Notes under the pieces: model-generated
Told to the model about the DNA's origin: nothing
The model's input: only the letters and a program-made list of their open reading frames with translations
Databases searched by the model: none
Made by a program: the position numbers and the translations under genes
NCBI GenBank assembly: GCA_964019425.1
Contig: OZ025823.1
Coordinates: 310,001-374,000 of the forward strand
Length of the DNA stretch: 64,000 nucleotides
DNA from: Flectonema sp. DT1601
Taxonomy: Eukaryota > Euglenozoa > Diplonemea > Diplonemida > Diplonemidae
Direction of reading: 5' to 3'
Shown here: piece by piece, positions 39,670-49,429 of the stretch
Layout: every line of letters begins with the position of its first letter
Numbering within the stretch: position 1 is the first letter of the stretch

Positions 39670-41028
39670 CTAACTTATTCCCAACTTCTGTCCTCCAATA
39701 CCTCTGGTAACTGAACTTCGTCGTCTTAGTTTTGTTGTATTTATTTTGGACAACTCATCAAGAGATCGAGAAACGAGAGAACGACGTCTGTTGTTTTCGA
39801 ATTCTAGCTCAAGGGCTTTTTCATATGCAAGTCTCCACATGTCGTGGATTTCCTTCATGTGTTCTTGTTCTTCAGTAAATAAAGTATCACTGTCAGCTAT
39901 TTCTTCCTCATAAATTATTTTAATGTGTGGAAGAATTGCTGCAAAACGCTTTCGGGCAAGATGGGATCCAACATCTCCGCGAGCACCCCTTTCATCAATT
40001 CGTAAAGTGCAGTGTTCGGTAACTTGAAGATCAAGTCTTCTTCTTCGAATTGCATTTTCTTCTGTTTGAAGTTTCACTAAATCAACAAAGAGTTTCTGTT
40101 CTGTGATATTTTTCTTTCTAGCAGACTTTTCCTGAAATAATAAACTCTGTAACGGAAGACTGTTCTCACTAGTCACAGCCTTAGCCCTCCGGTCCGGTGA
40201 TTTTCGTCGTCGAGGCATGTGGCTTCTCGATTTGGAAAAGAGGCTGTCAGGTACACGTTTCATAGCTTGCAGTCTAACCTCTCCAGGAGGAGGAGGAGGA
40301 GGAGTTGGTACCAGTTGTCTACTTGATGAGGACTCACTCGGTACATAAAGGGAATCCACATATTGATAACTACCACTTCTAGAACCTTTGAGGAGAGATG
40401 AAGTACTACTCAAATCTGGTGAGAATGACACTTCCCCATCAACTCCCTGACGCCTTCTACCACTTCCATTTGAACTTGCACTCAGACTTAGATCAATCCC
40501 TGAAAACTCATGATTAAAGTTAGGAGAACTCATACTATGATTAATATTAGTGCAGTGTGATATTTTGTTACCCGCGTTAGCAGATTTGGTTTTCGGTCCT
40601 TTCTTACGTCGAAAACTCTCTCCAGGTATTGACAGAGGAGAGTTTATGAAAAGTGAAAGAGGTCGATCTTTATGAGAAGGACTATTTGATAAGCTAATGT
40701 ATGAGTCATCACTTTCTTTACGAGGTTCACTATGAGGACTGTGACATGTTCCTCCGCTTAGATTCGTCGGATGTGTAACAGTCACCACCGGAGGTGAGAC
40801 TTTTTCATATCTTAAACCTACGTTACGATTAAACACTGCGTTAGTAGCCAATTCATCTCCAACTGTTTGTCTTGATCCTTCTAATGTTTCATAACTTATA
40901 CATGTTGTTGTCAACGTGCTCTCAGAAGATTCCTTCCTCTGGTCTTCATCAGGTTCAGGAGCATATTGAGGCTTCAGACATTTCAATATCATATCACCAG
41001 AGTCGGTGACTATTTGCCTTGAATTCAT
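39670..41028 (-). CDS. unknown Ser/Arg-rich protein with C-terminal helices (452 aa)
   Basis: The start is the ATG at 41028, 18 bases after a strong acceptor-like CCCACCCCTACAG. Residues 1-300 are disordered, rich in Ser, with a Pro8-type run (VPTPPPPPPPG) that could bind SH3, WW or profilin. Residues about 300-452 are basic and helical (ENAIRRRRLDLQVTEH, HMKEIHDMWRLAYEKALELEFENNRRRS). No family recognised. The transposon ends 55 bp beyond its stop codon, in the likely 3'UTR. Confidence 0.7.
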   Translation of the reverse strand: MNSRQIVTDSGDMILKCLKPQYAPEPDEDQRKESSESTLTTTCISYETLEGSRQTVGDELATNAVFNRNVGLRYEKVSPPVVTVTHPTNLSGGTCHSPHSEPRKESDDSYISLSNSPSHKDRPLSLFINSPLSIPGESFRRKKGPKTKSANAGNKISHCTNINHSMSSPNFNHEFSGIDLSLSASSNGSGRRRQGVDGEVSFSPDLSSTSSLLKGSRSGSYQYVDSLYVPSESSSSRQLVPTPPPPPPGEVRLQAMKRVPDSLFSKSRSHMPRRRKSPDRRAKAVTSENSLPLQSLLFQEKSARKKNITEQKLFVDLVKLQTEENAIRRRRLDLQVTEHCTLRIDERGARGDVGSHLARKRFAAILPHIKIIYEEEIADSDTLFTEEQEHMKEIHDMWRLAYEKALELEFENNRRRSLVSRSLDELSKINTTKLRRRSSVTRGIGGQKLGIS

Positions 41029-41843
41029 CGTATTGTATTGCTACATCTGTAGGGGTGGGTAAAAGTATAATAACAAATCAACCTATTCTATAACATTATT
41101 TATTTTATTTATTTATTTTTTGAAAATCCTAAACACTTGTACATCATGGTAAGTTCACGGGGTATCAATCATTCGATAGCACACAACCGTAAAGAATCCC
41201 TCAGGTGTGAAGGGACGTTGTGACCATAAGTATTGGTGTTAAGACTCACTTGACATAAGAGCAACTGTTAAGGGAGGTTGATAACACCCATGTCATCGTG
41301 CTGCTTCTTTCATACTTTTTCTGTTAAAAGAGTGAAGTCAAGGTAAGACAAGTTTAATATAATTTTTCTAACGTGTAGACCACAGATTTTTGGTTTTTTT
41401 GTTGTTGACAATTAAAAAAAAATAACACAATTACAGATGTCATCTAATTAAAAAAAAAAAAAAAAAGTAAAAATATCTGTTTTTTCATCCGACTTTGAAG
41501 ACGGTTGGAATAACAGAATCTAATTATTATTATTAGTAATTATTATTTTCTTTTTTTTTTTTTTTTTTTTTACAAAAAAGATATTCTTCATACTGCATAA
41601 ATCACATCACAAAAAAAAAAAAAACAGCCATAACCAGTGGGAAAATATACTAAAAAGGGGGGTTGACTCTAAGGATTGGGAGTTAATAAGCGAAAGAAAA
41701 AAAAAAGGGGGGGAAAAAACTAACTAGTTTTTTTGCTCGCAAGTTCCGTAATATACGGTTTGTGCCTACAACATGTGCTAAGTTTATCATCATAATACAA
41801 ATAATTAGTACAGAACTGTCCGTTGCTTAGAAACAATATGATT
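41029..41843. other. 0.8 kb intergenic region
   Basis: A and T runs lie near 41451, 41550 and 41611. A possible pseudoknot is at 41235-41295: GGTGTTA/TAACACC with TGACAT/ATGTCA interleaved. No gene seen. Confidence 0.55.
41047..41062 (-). promoter_or_regulatory. putative splice acceptor of the 452-aa gene
   Basis: The minus strand reads TTACCCACCCCTACAG and then ATG 18 bases later. It is an acceptor-like pyrimidine tract plus AG. Confidence 0.4.
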
Positions 41844-43626
41844 TTACTGATTTGGTAGCACGCCTCGTGCTTTTAGTCCGTCAATAAGCCAAGGAGAAGC
41901 AGCGTATTGTTGTAATTGTGGAGGCAGTCCTCCGTGAGCAGATGGCGTTGGTGTCGGTATCGTAGCTGCAGGAAGTTGAGGATTTGCTGTATTTGTTTCT
42001 TCCACTAGTAATTGCTTAACCGTTTGTCTCCATTTCACTAGAGCCTCAACAAAGTCAGGAGCAAGAGATCTCAAAGCTCCCGTATCACTGTGACGAAGAT
42101 CAATAGAAGTTGACATTAATAACAACTCACATTTCATTGACAGCCCAACACCACCTCCTGACATCTCTCTCCCCATCAATGCTCCCTCTAAGAGTGCTTC
42201 GTAAAGGTGTAATCGAAGAGCTGGATCTTTCGGTAAATATGTTAGTAAGGTTGAATATACATATAACCTTTCAGTTGACTGATCGTATGTTAATAAGATT
42301 GTATACCGTTGTTCAACTCCAACAACACATGTGAGGTTTTCGTCGAAATCGAGTTCCGTCTCGACACCAAGTTCCTGTGTTGGGTTATGTGTTTGTAAAT
42401 TAAAATGGCATCTTGTGATTCTTTTAAAAAAGACATTTCATACCCTTCCGAATTCAACAAGCATCTGTCTTGCAACGTCAATGCCTCCAACTCCGTTGCC
42501 TAATACGCGGGGTTGTGCCAGCGACTTCTCTGCCATTTCAATCATTTGCAGCTGTTTTTTTTTTTTATTTCTTATTGAATCACACAAATATGAACAGGCA
42601 CACGAAAATGAATGAAAACAATACCTTCATTCTTTCAATCTCGGCCTGTTGCTCTGCAAGTCGAGACTCAGCAGCAGACAGTGAGTCCTTGAGAGCGTCG
42701 CTTGTAGCGTCTGTTTGACCTTGAATTATAGCCCTGTCATTAGATAAAAGTTGATTTTGTGATTCCAACTGCATGACCTGCATCTCTAATTCTTTCTCTC
42801 TTGCCGTACTTCCTGAGATCATCCTGTCTTGTCGAAATTGCCTTTCCGCGGCATTGTCTTGCATTGTTTGTAGTTTTGTTCTTTGCATTGCTATTTGATC
42901 ACCCATTACAGCTTGATTCTCTATGAATATTCTTTCTTTAGCTGCTTGCATGTCATTATAACCTGCCATGCCTGGATCGACCAAACTAGGATTTGGATTT
43001 GGTAATATCGACCTATTTATTCCAGCTTGATTGTGAATACTACGTTCAACGTCAAGCTCATTTACTTGTCTTTGAAGAGAAAGGAGTTCGGCTTCTTTTT
43101 GACGACCACGTCCGGTTATGTCAGGCTGAAGGATATTTTCATTAATTGAAGGAGGATCAGGAGCTGGGAGAGGACGTCCCATTTGAAGAGCAGGATGAGA
43201 ATCCCTCGAGACAGTTGACACTTGATTAGTAGCAGCACCTACAGACAGTTCTGAAGGAGTGTAGTACTGAGGGTGATGCGCCGCTGCTACAGCACCAATT
43301 GAATTCCTCGCAGGAACCCCTGGAGGTGCTGCCGGAATACCCGCAGTAGGAACTACCTTGCTGGGTATTACTGAAGACGGTTGTGCGTGAACACTACTCA
43401 ATCTTAACACTGCTCCTTGATGTAGTCCAATTTGCTCACCAATTTGACTATCATCCAACACCATCCCATTAAATGTTAATATCTGTTCTACAGCTGGTAG
43501 CCCAGTAGGTTTTACCAAATGCTTTTTTATATTCGCCACCGTCAGTGTTGATAAACCTGATTTGATTACTAACTTACATCTCTTACCGTCTATGTCGGAG
43601 ACGACCGATATTGTATTTTCAGACAT
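41844..43626 (-). CDS. ubiquitin-like / coiled-coil / CesT-type chaperone-domain protein (three exons)
   Basis: The spliced product is 546 aa from exons 43626-42625, 42551-42444 and 42374-41844, each a multiple of three. Residues 1-80 are a ubiquitin-like fold (LTVANIKKHLVKPTGLPAVEQ, LTFNGMVLDD). A Pro/Ala-rich linker and a coiled coil (about 190-345) follow. About 345-480 matches the CesT/Tir-chaperone fold of bacterial type III secretion chaperones: LVEFGRELGV, CVVGVEQRYTILLTYD, ERLYVYSTLLTYLPKDPALRLHLYEALLEG and LAPDFVEALVKWRQTV. The tail is Pro-rich. Without splicing the frame breaks just after ERMK and the CesT domain is cut, so the two introns are well supported by restored similarity. 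I infer an adaptor or protein-holding role. Confidence 0.85.
42375..42443 (-). other. spliceosomal intron 2 of the UBL-CesT gene (69 bp)
   Basis: It starts GTATGAAATG and ends CCAACACAG. Removing it joins ...VEFGR to ELGVETELDF in frame and completes the CesT-like strand. Confidence 0.85.
42552..42624 (-). other. spliceosomal intron 1 of the UBL-CesT gene (73 bp)
   Basis: It starts GTATTG and ends AAAAACAG. Read through, it would add VLFSFIFVCLF and a stop; removing it joins EIERMK to LQMIEMAEK in frame. Confidence 0.85.
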
Positions 43627-43646
43627 ATATGTTAATAAATGCCTAA

Positions 43647-43664
43647 CTGTAAAAAAAAGATAAC
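43647..43664 (-). promoter_or_regulatory. putative splice acceptor of the UBL-CesT gene
   Basis: The minus strand reads GTTATCTTTTTTTTACAG, ending 20 bases before the ATG. Confidence 0.45.
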
Positions 43665-43829
43665 AATAAATAATAAGTAACAGTGACGACTAATAGAAAC
43701 AGTAGGTAGCAAACATAACGAATAATAATTAAGTAGGCGGGGAAATTTTTGTTTTCAGTCAAGTGCTCTATTCCTTCCGTTAATTTTCACCAACGGGGTC
43801 AATAATTGTTATTGCGAAAAGATTTGCGG

Positions 43830-44483
43830 CTATGCATCTGTTTCTGAGTCAGTACCTTTGTTCTCAACTGCGTCACGTTCGCCTTGTAGCTCACTTCGTA
43901 TTTGTTGAAAGAGTGCTCCGGGTAGCCACTGTTATGTGTTGGGTGTTTGTGTTTGTTAGTTTAGTATCATAAAAAGGAAAAGTTTAAAAAAGAAAGATCA
44001 AACCTCGATATCTTCATCATCATTTATTGTATTAGCAATAGCAGCATCATAAAGAGCAGTAATATCGATATCATCTCCATTATTTGGTAATTGTTGAATT
44101 CCATCACGTTCAAGGTCAGGTAATCCTTGCACTTGAGTGTTGTAGTTCCTTGGAGCTTCAGCTACTACTTTTGTTATATCTTCTGTGTCAGGTCCTTCCT
44201 TCTCAAGAGGGGATTCCAGTGCAGGGATGAGTCCATTCGCTGCTACGGCAGTGTCAGTATCGTTACCGAAATATCTTTCTTCAAATTTCTTTTCTTGTTC
44301 TCGCTGTGCTGCTTCCATCTGTTCTGCAGTTGGTCCAGTGTCCCATCCTCCCTTTTTCATATTACCAGAAAATGCAGCTCCAGTACTGCTGTCTGCGTTC
44401 CCTATCCCTCCCGTACCTGACCCATCGTCTGCACGTCTTCCAGCCCTCGCTTTCTTTTCAGGAATGCTGTCAATTTCTTCCAT
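43830..44483 (-). CDS. IFT43: IFT43-like intraflagellar transport protein (two exons)
   Basis: The spliced product is 192 aa from exons 44483-44004 and 43928-43830. The unspliced frame ends at DDEDIEV, where splicing instead gives DDEDIEWLPGALFQQIRSELQ. The acidic N-terminus, KKGGWDTGP, then IPALE...DTEDITKVVAEAPR, DLERD and ITALYDAAI...D.DIEW....LF..I.SEL follow the order of IFT43: 'IPDL', 'V(A)xAP', 'LD', 'dl..L...l', 'W.W..LF.ev..EL'. IFT43 is a small subunit of the IFT-A complex in cilia and flagella, so the organism should be flagellated at some stage. The identification rests on pattern recall and not on an alignment score. Confidence 0.7.
43929..44003 (-). other. spliceosomal intron of the IFT43 gene (75 bp)
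   Basis: It starts GTTTGATC and ends ACACATAACAG. It contains ATACTAAACTAAC near the middle-to-end, a good branch-point sequence. Removal restores the conserved IFT43 C-terminus in frame. Confidence 0.85.
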
Positions 44484-44673
44484 TTTGTGTGTTTTCTACA
44501 TCAATGAAATGATAATAACAGAAAGGCTAAAATATGTTATAAAATAAATGAGGTGGTTTAAGTTGTGGAGTCTGAACAGTATCGTTTTGTTCAACAACTA
44601 TCTACAGGAATGTCTCCATAACTTCACTCTTTTAGTGACTCAGATGGTGATGCGTAGCGAATTCATCAAATCG

Positions 44674-47295
44674 TCAGCTGTCTTGCGAAATAGGTTCGCT
44701 CAGTAGGATCTCTCGTTTCTTCTTTTCATCAGCAGTGCCGTACCCCTCTAGGAAGCAGGTGGCAACAGATTTCTCGACAGTACAGGCGCTGACCTCAATC
44801 CAGTCTACTATTGGTTTGTCGTACCTTGTTAGAGGTTCCTTAAGTTCTGATGAGTTCCTGACTTCTCTTTTATTGTCTTCAAAGTCGACTGATGAAGTTG
44901 GTAACCCAACTCGCTGTTTTACACTTCGTTGTTTTTCTTCACTTTTCCGATCATGGCTGTCGAATATTTGTGTATTTCGAGCTGCACAAGCAGTCATCTT
45001 CTCCATAGCCTCAACAAACCTTTCAGTAAGATGTAGTCGATTCTCTTCCAACTGTTGGTCGTTGAGATGTGTTTGTACTTCGTAATGTCTGTCGAATATT
45101 TCATCTTCATTAAGATAATGACTGTCACTAATCTCAGAATCGATTGTGTCATCACTGCAGGATTCGCAAGAGCGGGCTACACTAGAACCAGACATCGAAA
45201 AAGAAGTTCCGCCATCGCAGTCTTCAATCCCTCTGGAGAACTTCATCGCTTCGAGTGCCAATGAAACTACTTCCATAGAAGCCGGGTCTTCATTTGCACC
45301 TTCTTCGGATTTTACTTTTTCTATTAACGGTCCGAGAAGTGGTCCTATAATCTCTTGAAACGCATCATCAGAAAATGAAACTTCATTTAACATCCCTTTA
45401 ATACGAGATATTACTGAAGTGTCTTCTTCTTTTGGAAGTTCTGAAGTAAATATTCGATCGTTATTCTTGTGAACTTGCTCTGGAGTGTAATCGTCATTCG
45501 TGTCTACCCAGGTAGAGTTTTTTGAGAGAAAACAATCAGATAGAGGACCAACTATTGAGTCGGGGACAGAATCATCCCAACCTCTACCCCATGGCATCTG
45601 CTGGAGACTGAAGTCAGCTAATCCATAATTATCCTGTAGTGTTCCTCTTACTGTTAGAGAATCACAACCAGAATGAGCTTGCGAATATATCGTTGCTGTT
45701 ATTTTATCGTAATCGTTTCGTAGTGTAAAGCATGACCCCCAACCACCTTGTGATGTTTGTATTTGTGAAAGTTGAAGTATTCTGTTGTTGTGTACGATTT
45801 CTAATTTCAAAACATCATTACTCTGTGTACATACAGGATAGACTTTACCATATGCTGGTATAGTCATCATCCAGATAACAGATTGACTTTCATCCTCTCC
45901 CAAGTTGGCATCACACGCTGGACATATTAATGTACCAACAGCAACCGGCTGATAGCAGTATTGACAACGATTCCCAGATTCAGTTGTTCGAGCGACGGTG
46001 ACAGTAATCGGATCAGTGCCGGGATCATTTGATATGTATTTTCCAACTAATGTGCTACTCGTGAATTTAATCCCAACAACAGCGTCGGTTAAAAACCACT
46101 TCGCATCAGATGACACAAAACCATCTGAAGCAATAGCACATCCAATTGACCAACCAGGATTATGTAAAGACTCAAATGTGTGTAAACCACTCCTAACGAA
46201 TGCTCCGTAATGTCCAGCTACCAACGCTGGAATAGTCTCCAGAAGTATATTTTTATCTTCTTCCGAATGTTGTTGTTGCATTCCATCACTGGCTGCGAAG
46301 AGACATAAGTTGCTGCCTTGAACATCGGCTTCCCAAGCATATTTACGATTACTTGCTTTTCTTCCAGTCCTTCGCACGCCGTCTAGTTGAGCGAATAATT
46401 GCTGGTTTGGTTGATCTCCTGTTGGTGTCGCATGGCAGTAACCAACTAATCGATGTCCTCCCGCACATGTTTTTATAAGTAATGTACAGTCATCTGACTT
46501 TAAACCTGGGAATACACACATCTGTTTTGCTCTGTCAAAGAATCCCAAAACATGGTTTGATTCACGTGATTTCAGTCCTTGAAGAGTTGCAGATATATTT
46601 CCTTGTTCAGGTGCTATTATGTGAATAGTCATGATGAATGATCGTGATTCGAAATTAGCATCAGCAGCAGTTATGAACCATTCTCCAACAAGTGATTGTG
46701 GATCCCAATGCCAAGCTGATACTGGAGACACTCCAACTGATGTTTTTGATGTCATGAAATCAGATTCAGAGACTCTCTCAACTGATGTTGAGAATCTAGT
46801 TTTTAGAAGTACAATTGATCGATTAGCTTCTTCAACTGTTTTGAACTGAACATAAACATATTCAACATCTGTGTGCATTTCATTAAGATTACAAGTAATT
46901 CTGTTTAGAAGTCTCCACATAGAACAGAATCCACCAATCCATCGATGGTCTCTCTTAAACCTGAATGATTTTGGTAAGTTGATATCCTCCGAGGGTGTGC
47001 ATATACTAACAGAAGGTAACCATTCTATCAATAATGGTTTTCGTGATATATTATCATCAATGACTACTTTACTATTATTTAAGTGAGTCAGCCACGTAAC
47101 TTGGTTGTAACTTTTTCTAGTTTCTTCTTTCTTTTTCTTCTTCTTAATTCCAATTTTTGAACTCAACTCTTTTATTATTGACAAAATTCCCTCAACACTC
47201 TTTTCTCTAATGGCAACTTTCTCTTCTCTTTTTTTTATTTCTGCTTCACGAATATCAAGCTCACGAGACTTCAATGCCAAATCGTTCAATTTCAT
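44674..47295 (-). CDS. unknown 873-aa protein with coiled coil and zinc ribbon
   Basis: The start is the ATG at 47295 (MKLNDLALKSRELDIREAEI). A short coiled coil (1-50) and a Lys run are followed by an apparently folded part (about 70-600) with several WxI/GxW beta-type repeats: LVGEWFITAADA, RLVGYCHATP, GKYISND. CQYCYQPVAVGTLICPACD (about 455-475) is a CxxC...CxxC zinc ribbon, with the first Cys pair CQYC and the second CPAC. The C-terminal third is acidic, Ser-rich and probably disordered, with a helical segment. No TM. I do not recognise the architecture. Confidence 0.72.
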   Translation of the reverse strand: MKLNDLALKSRELDIREAEIKKREEKVAIREKSVEGILSIIKELSSKIGIKKKKKKEETRKSYNQVTWLTHLNNSKVVIDDNISRKPLLIEWLPSVSICTPSEDINLPKSFRFKRDHRWIGGFCSMWRLLNRITCNLNEMHTDVEYVYVQFKTVEEANRSIVLLKTRFSTSVERVSESDFMTSKTSVGVSPVSAWHWDPQSLVGEWFITAADANFESRSFIMTIHIIAPEQGNISATLQGLKSRESNHVLGFFDRAKQMCVFPGLKSDDCTLLIKTCAGGHRLVGYCHATPTGDQPNQQLFAQLDGVRRTGRKASNRKYAWEADVQGSNLCLFAASDGMQQQHSEEDKNILLETIPALVAGHYGAFVRSGLHTFESLHNPGWSIGCAIASDGFVSSDAKWFLTDAVVGIKFTSSTLVGKYISNDPGTDPITVTVARTTESGNRCQYCYQPVAVGTLICPACDANLGEDESQSVIWMMTIPAYGKVYPVCTQSNDVLKLEIVHNNRILQLSQIQTSQGGWGSCFTLRNDYDKITATIYSQAHSGCDSLTVRGTLQDNYGLADFSLQQMPWGRGWDDSVPDSIVGPLSDCFLSKNSTWVDTNDDYTPEQVHKNNDRIFTSELPKEEDTSVISRIKGMLNEVSFSDDAFQEIIGPLLGPLIEKVKSEEGANEDPASMEVVSLALEAMKFSRGIEDCDGGTSFSMSGSSVARSCESCSDDTIDSEISDSHYLNEDEIFDRHYEVQTHLNDQQLEENRLHLTERFVEAMEKMTACAARNTQIFDSHDRKSEEKQRSVKQRVGLPTSSVDFEDNKREVRNSSELKEPLTRYDKPIVDWIEVSACTVEKSVATCFLEGYGTADEKKKREILLSEPISQDS

Positions 47296-47420
47296 TTTAT
47301 GAAATTGTTTTTACCTATTTGTGTTAGAAGAGTATATCATCAGTTTTTTTTTCAGTGGATGACTTTTTTCATACGACAGAAAAGCTATAAAACAATACAA
47401 AGAAAACCCTTCAGTCGTTC

Positions 47421-48269
47421 TTATAAAGAAGTCTTGGTGGATGTGTTGAAATTTTCACTTGCGCTGCGATCAACGGTTCGAAAACTTTTTTCAAGATGGA
47501 GAGATAGGTCAAATAGATTTGATGTAACTTCCTCTACAGATAACTGATTCTCTAACACAGGTTGTGAATATAAAGGAGGATCATAGTGTGAACAAAGAGA
47601 ACTCTCAAGATGTTCTCTAAAGTGGTTTAGTTGCGCTACAGAATCCCTCTCAGTGAAATCAGAATAATCAATTGTCTCATCGAGGGTGATGATTTGTCTG
47701 CAATTTCGCGGTGGAGTCTGCAATGATCTGAAGTTTCCATAATAAGGTTCGCTATCACCACATGCAGTGCTTACTTTTATAGCCAACAGATTAGTTTCGT
47801 AGTCATCAACTAACGAGTCTAATCCTCTTACAGCATCTACTCTTGCTTCATTATCTAACTCAATCAGATTGTGGAGGTCAGGTGTTACAGTTAGTCGTTC
47901 TTGAGCTCCTTTTAGTATTATCCTTTTCTGTTCTTCACGTTGTCTTATAAATTCATTTTCTCTCATCCTCCTCATCCTGTCTTCTTCTTCTTTTTTAGAA
48001 GCCTTTTCCCCATCTTCTTTATCGTAACAGTATTGAAATCTGGTTCTAAGTTGTCTGTTCACCCCATCTAAGCATTTCATCACGTCTCCTAATTTTGGTA
48101 CATTTGGAGGTGCTGGAGGAGGAGCAAGCTTTTTAAAACTCTGAGTGACGATCATCCTTGCGGCGCACACGATAAGAATAATGTCACTGTTTTCTAAGGT
48201 GCTGGGAATTAGGAAATCATTGTCGCTGCTGGAGGTGCTACTACTGCTACTGCTACTGCTTGCTGGCAT
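47421..48269 (-). CDS. unknown small protein with charged helix (282 aa)
   Basis: The start is the ATG at 48269 (MPASSSSSSSSTSSSD); the four codons before it open with GTG and are discounted. A separate tiny frame ATG GGG TGG TAA begins at 48286, 17 bases upstream in another frame, and could be a minimal upstream ORF. After the Ser run comes a short hydrophobic segment (IILIVCAARMIV), too brief for a sure TM, then a Pro stretch, a charged helix (KKEEEDRMRRMRENEFIRQREEQ) and a disordered acidic tail. No family recognised. Confidence 0.65.
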   Translation of the reverse strand: MPASSSSSSSSTSSSDNDFLIPSTLENSDIILIVCAARMIVTQSFKKLAPPPAPPNVPKLGDVMKCLDGVNRQLRTRFQYCYDKEDGEKASKKEEEDRMRRMRENEFIRQREEQKRIILKGAQERLTVTPDLHNLIELDNEARVDAVRGLDSLVDDYETNLLAIKVSTACGDSEPYYGNFRSLQTPPRNCRQIITLDETIDYSDFTERDSVAQLNHFREHLESSLCSHYDPPLYSQPVLENQLSVEEVTSNLFDLSLHLEKSFRTVDRSASENFNTSTKTSL

Positions 48270-48490
48270 CTGGTTTACCACCCCATTCTAGTTCGAAAGT
48301 ATGAAAAGGACTTGACAATTACTTCAAACCAAAACAAATAAAAGACGTGAATATTCACTACCATCAGTGGTAGCTGTAAGCAATCAGTTTCGAGCTTCAA
48401 GTAGACAAACAAGGCTACTAATTAAAAATATCTATGGAAGTGCCTCATTTCGATTTTCGAAATATAACTTTTACGGTTGTCGCTTATAAA

Positions 48491-49429
48491 TTATTTCTTT
48501 TTAAAGAAGGAAGTAATACTTTTTGTTCCTTTAGGAGCTCCCACCTTTGCGAGTCTCTTTACAGCCATGGATGCCGAAGCAAGGTTGGATTTCTTACGAG
48601 CTTCTGTGTCTTCATCGGTTTTCCGTTTTAGATCGACGTCGCGTTCTATAATATGATTTCGGTGTGCTGTTTCCATTTGCTGTTTCTGTTTTTGAAAGGT
48701 TTCAGAATCGATAGAGAAACTATCACATAGACCTGTAAATACGACACTTGGTAAGTACTCCTGAAGCATTTGAAGGACGTGTACCTGCAGCTCTTCGGGA
48801 GTAATCTGCTTTTCCGGCTGACCATCTTTCTGTATGTCACGTTCAAACCAACTTGCTAGCACCTTATTGTTTAATATTTCTTTGTACTTTAGCCTGGCCC
48901 ATGCAATACTTTTTTTTGTATTGTGTTTATACATTTTGTCGTCTCCGAATTCTTCTGTATCGCACACCAAACTGAGTCTTGACGAAACTGAATTCATTTT
49001 TGGATATTTATCGAGAATATCTGAGGATGACTTGTATCCTGTTTGTTCACTACTAGAAAGTATCCAAAGAAGTGGGATCACCGGATCAACGTACGTGAAC
49101 ATCCATAGAGCTCCGTCCTTCACAACGTGATCAGCAATAAACCAAGATCCAATAGCACGTTTGTGTTTTCGTATTTCATACATAACTTGATTTTTTTCAT
49201 CAATTGCGTATAATCCTAGTTTACCTCCTCTTGCTGGAATAGAAAAAGTTTCCAACTCTGAAGGATATTTGTCTGGTTCTTCTTGTTGTAGAAGTACGAT
49301 TCTCCGTTTCTCGAGAGTTGCTTTTGTTGTGTCGCTTGCGCCTGTTGCGACTGATGGTTTTCCTTCTTCTTCTTCTTCCTTATCAGGTATATCTAAATCA
49401 GATAATTCGTCATCAATATTTGTAGACAT
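48491..49429 (-). CDS. RNASEH2B: ribonuclease H2 subunit B
   Basis: The protein has 312 aa from the ATG at 49429. It shows the RNase H2B pattern: an N-terminal beta-rich triple-barrel part with LPARGGKLGLYAID-type, VMYEIRKHKRAIGSWFIADHVVKDGALWMFTYVDPVIPLLWIL, then YPKMNSVSSRLSLVCDTEEFGDDKMYKHNTKKSIAWARLKYK, matching the 'l...C.....ddkyyr..ekkvl.WL..KV' region of the family. It serves as scaffold for the RNase H2 complex that removes ribonucleotides from DNA. The protein ends SITSFFKKK, a PIP-box-like tail for binding PCNA, as known at the C-terminus of human RNASEH2B. Confidence 0.85.
   Translation of the reverse strand: MSTNIDDELSDLDIPDKEEEEEGKPSVATGASDTTKATLEKRRIVLLQQEEPDKYPSELETFSIPARGGKLGLYAIDEKNQVMYEIRKHKRAIGSWFIADHVVKDGALWMFTYVDPVIPLLWILSSSEQTGYKSSSDILDKYPKMNSVSSRLSLVCDTEEFGDDKMYKHNTKKSIAWARLKYKEILNNKVLASWFERDIQKDGQPEKQITPEELQVHVLQMLQEYLPSVVFTGLCDSFSIDSETFQKQKQQMETAHRNHIIERDVDLKRKTDEDTEARKKSNLASASMAVKRLAKVGAPKGTKSITSFFKKK

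Noticed and set aside
41844-42179. Separate 111-aa gene
   Set aside because: It is the last exon of the UBL-CesT gene; the initial codon is TTG and upstream sequence continues the CesT domain after splicing.
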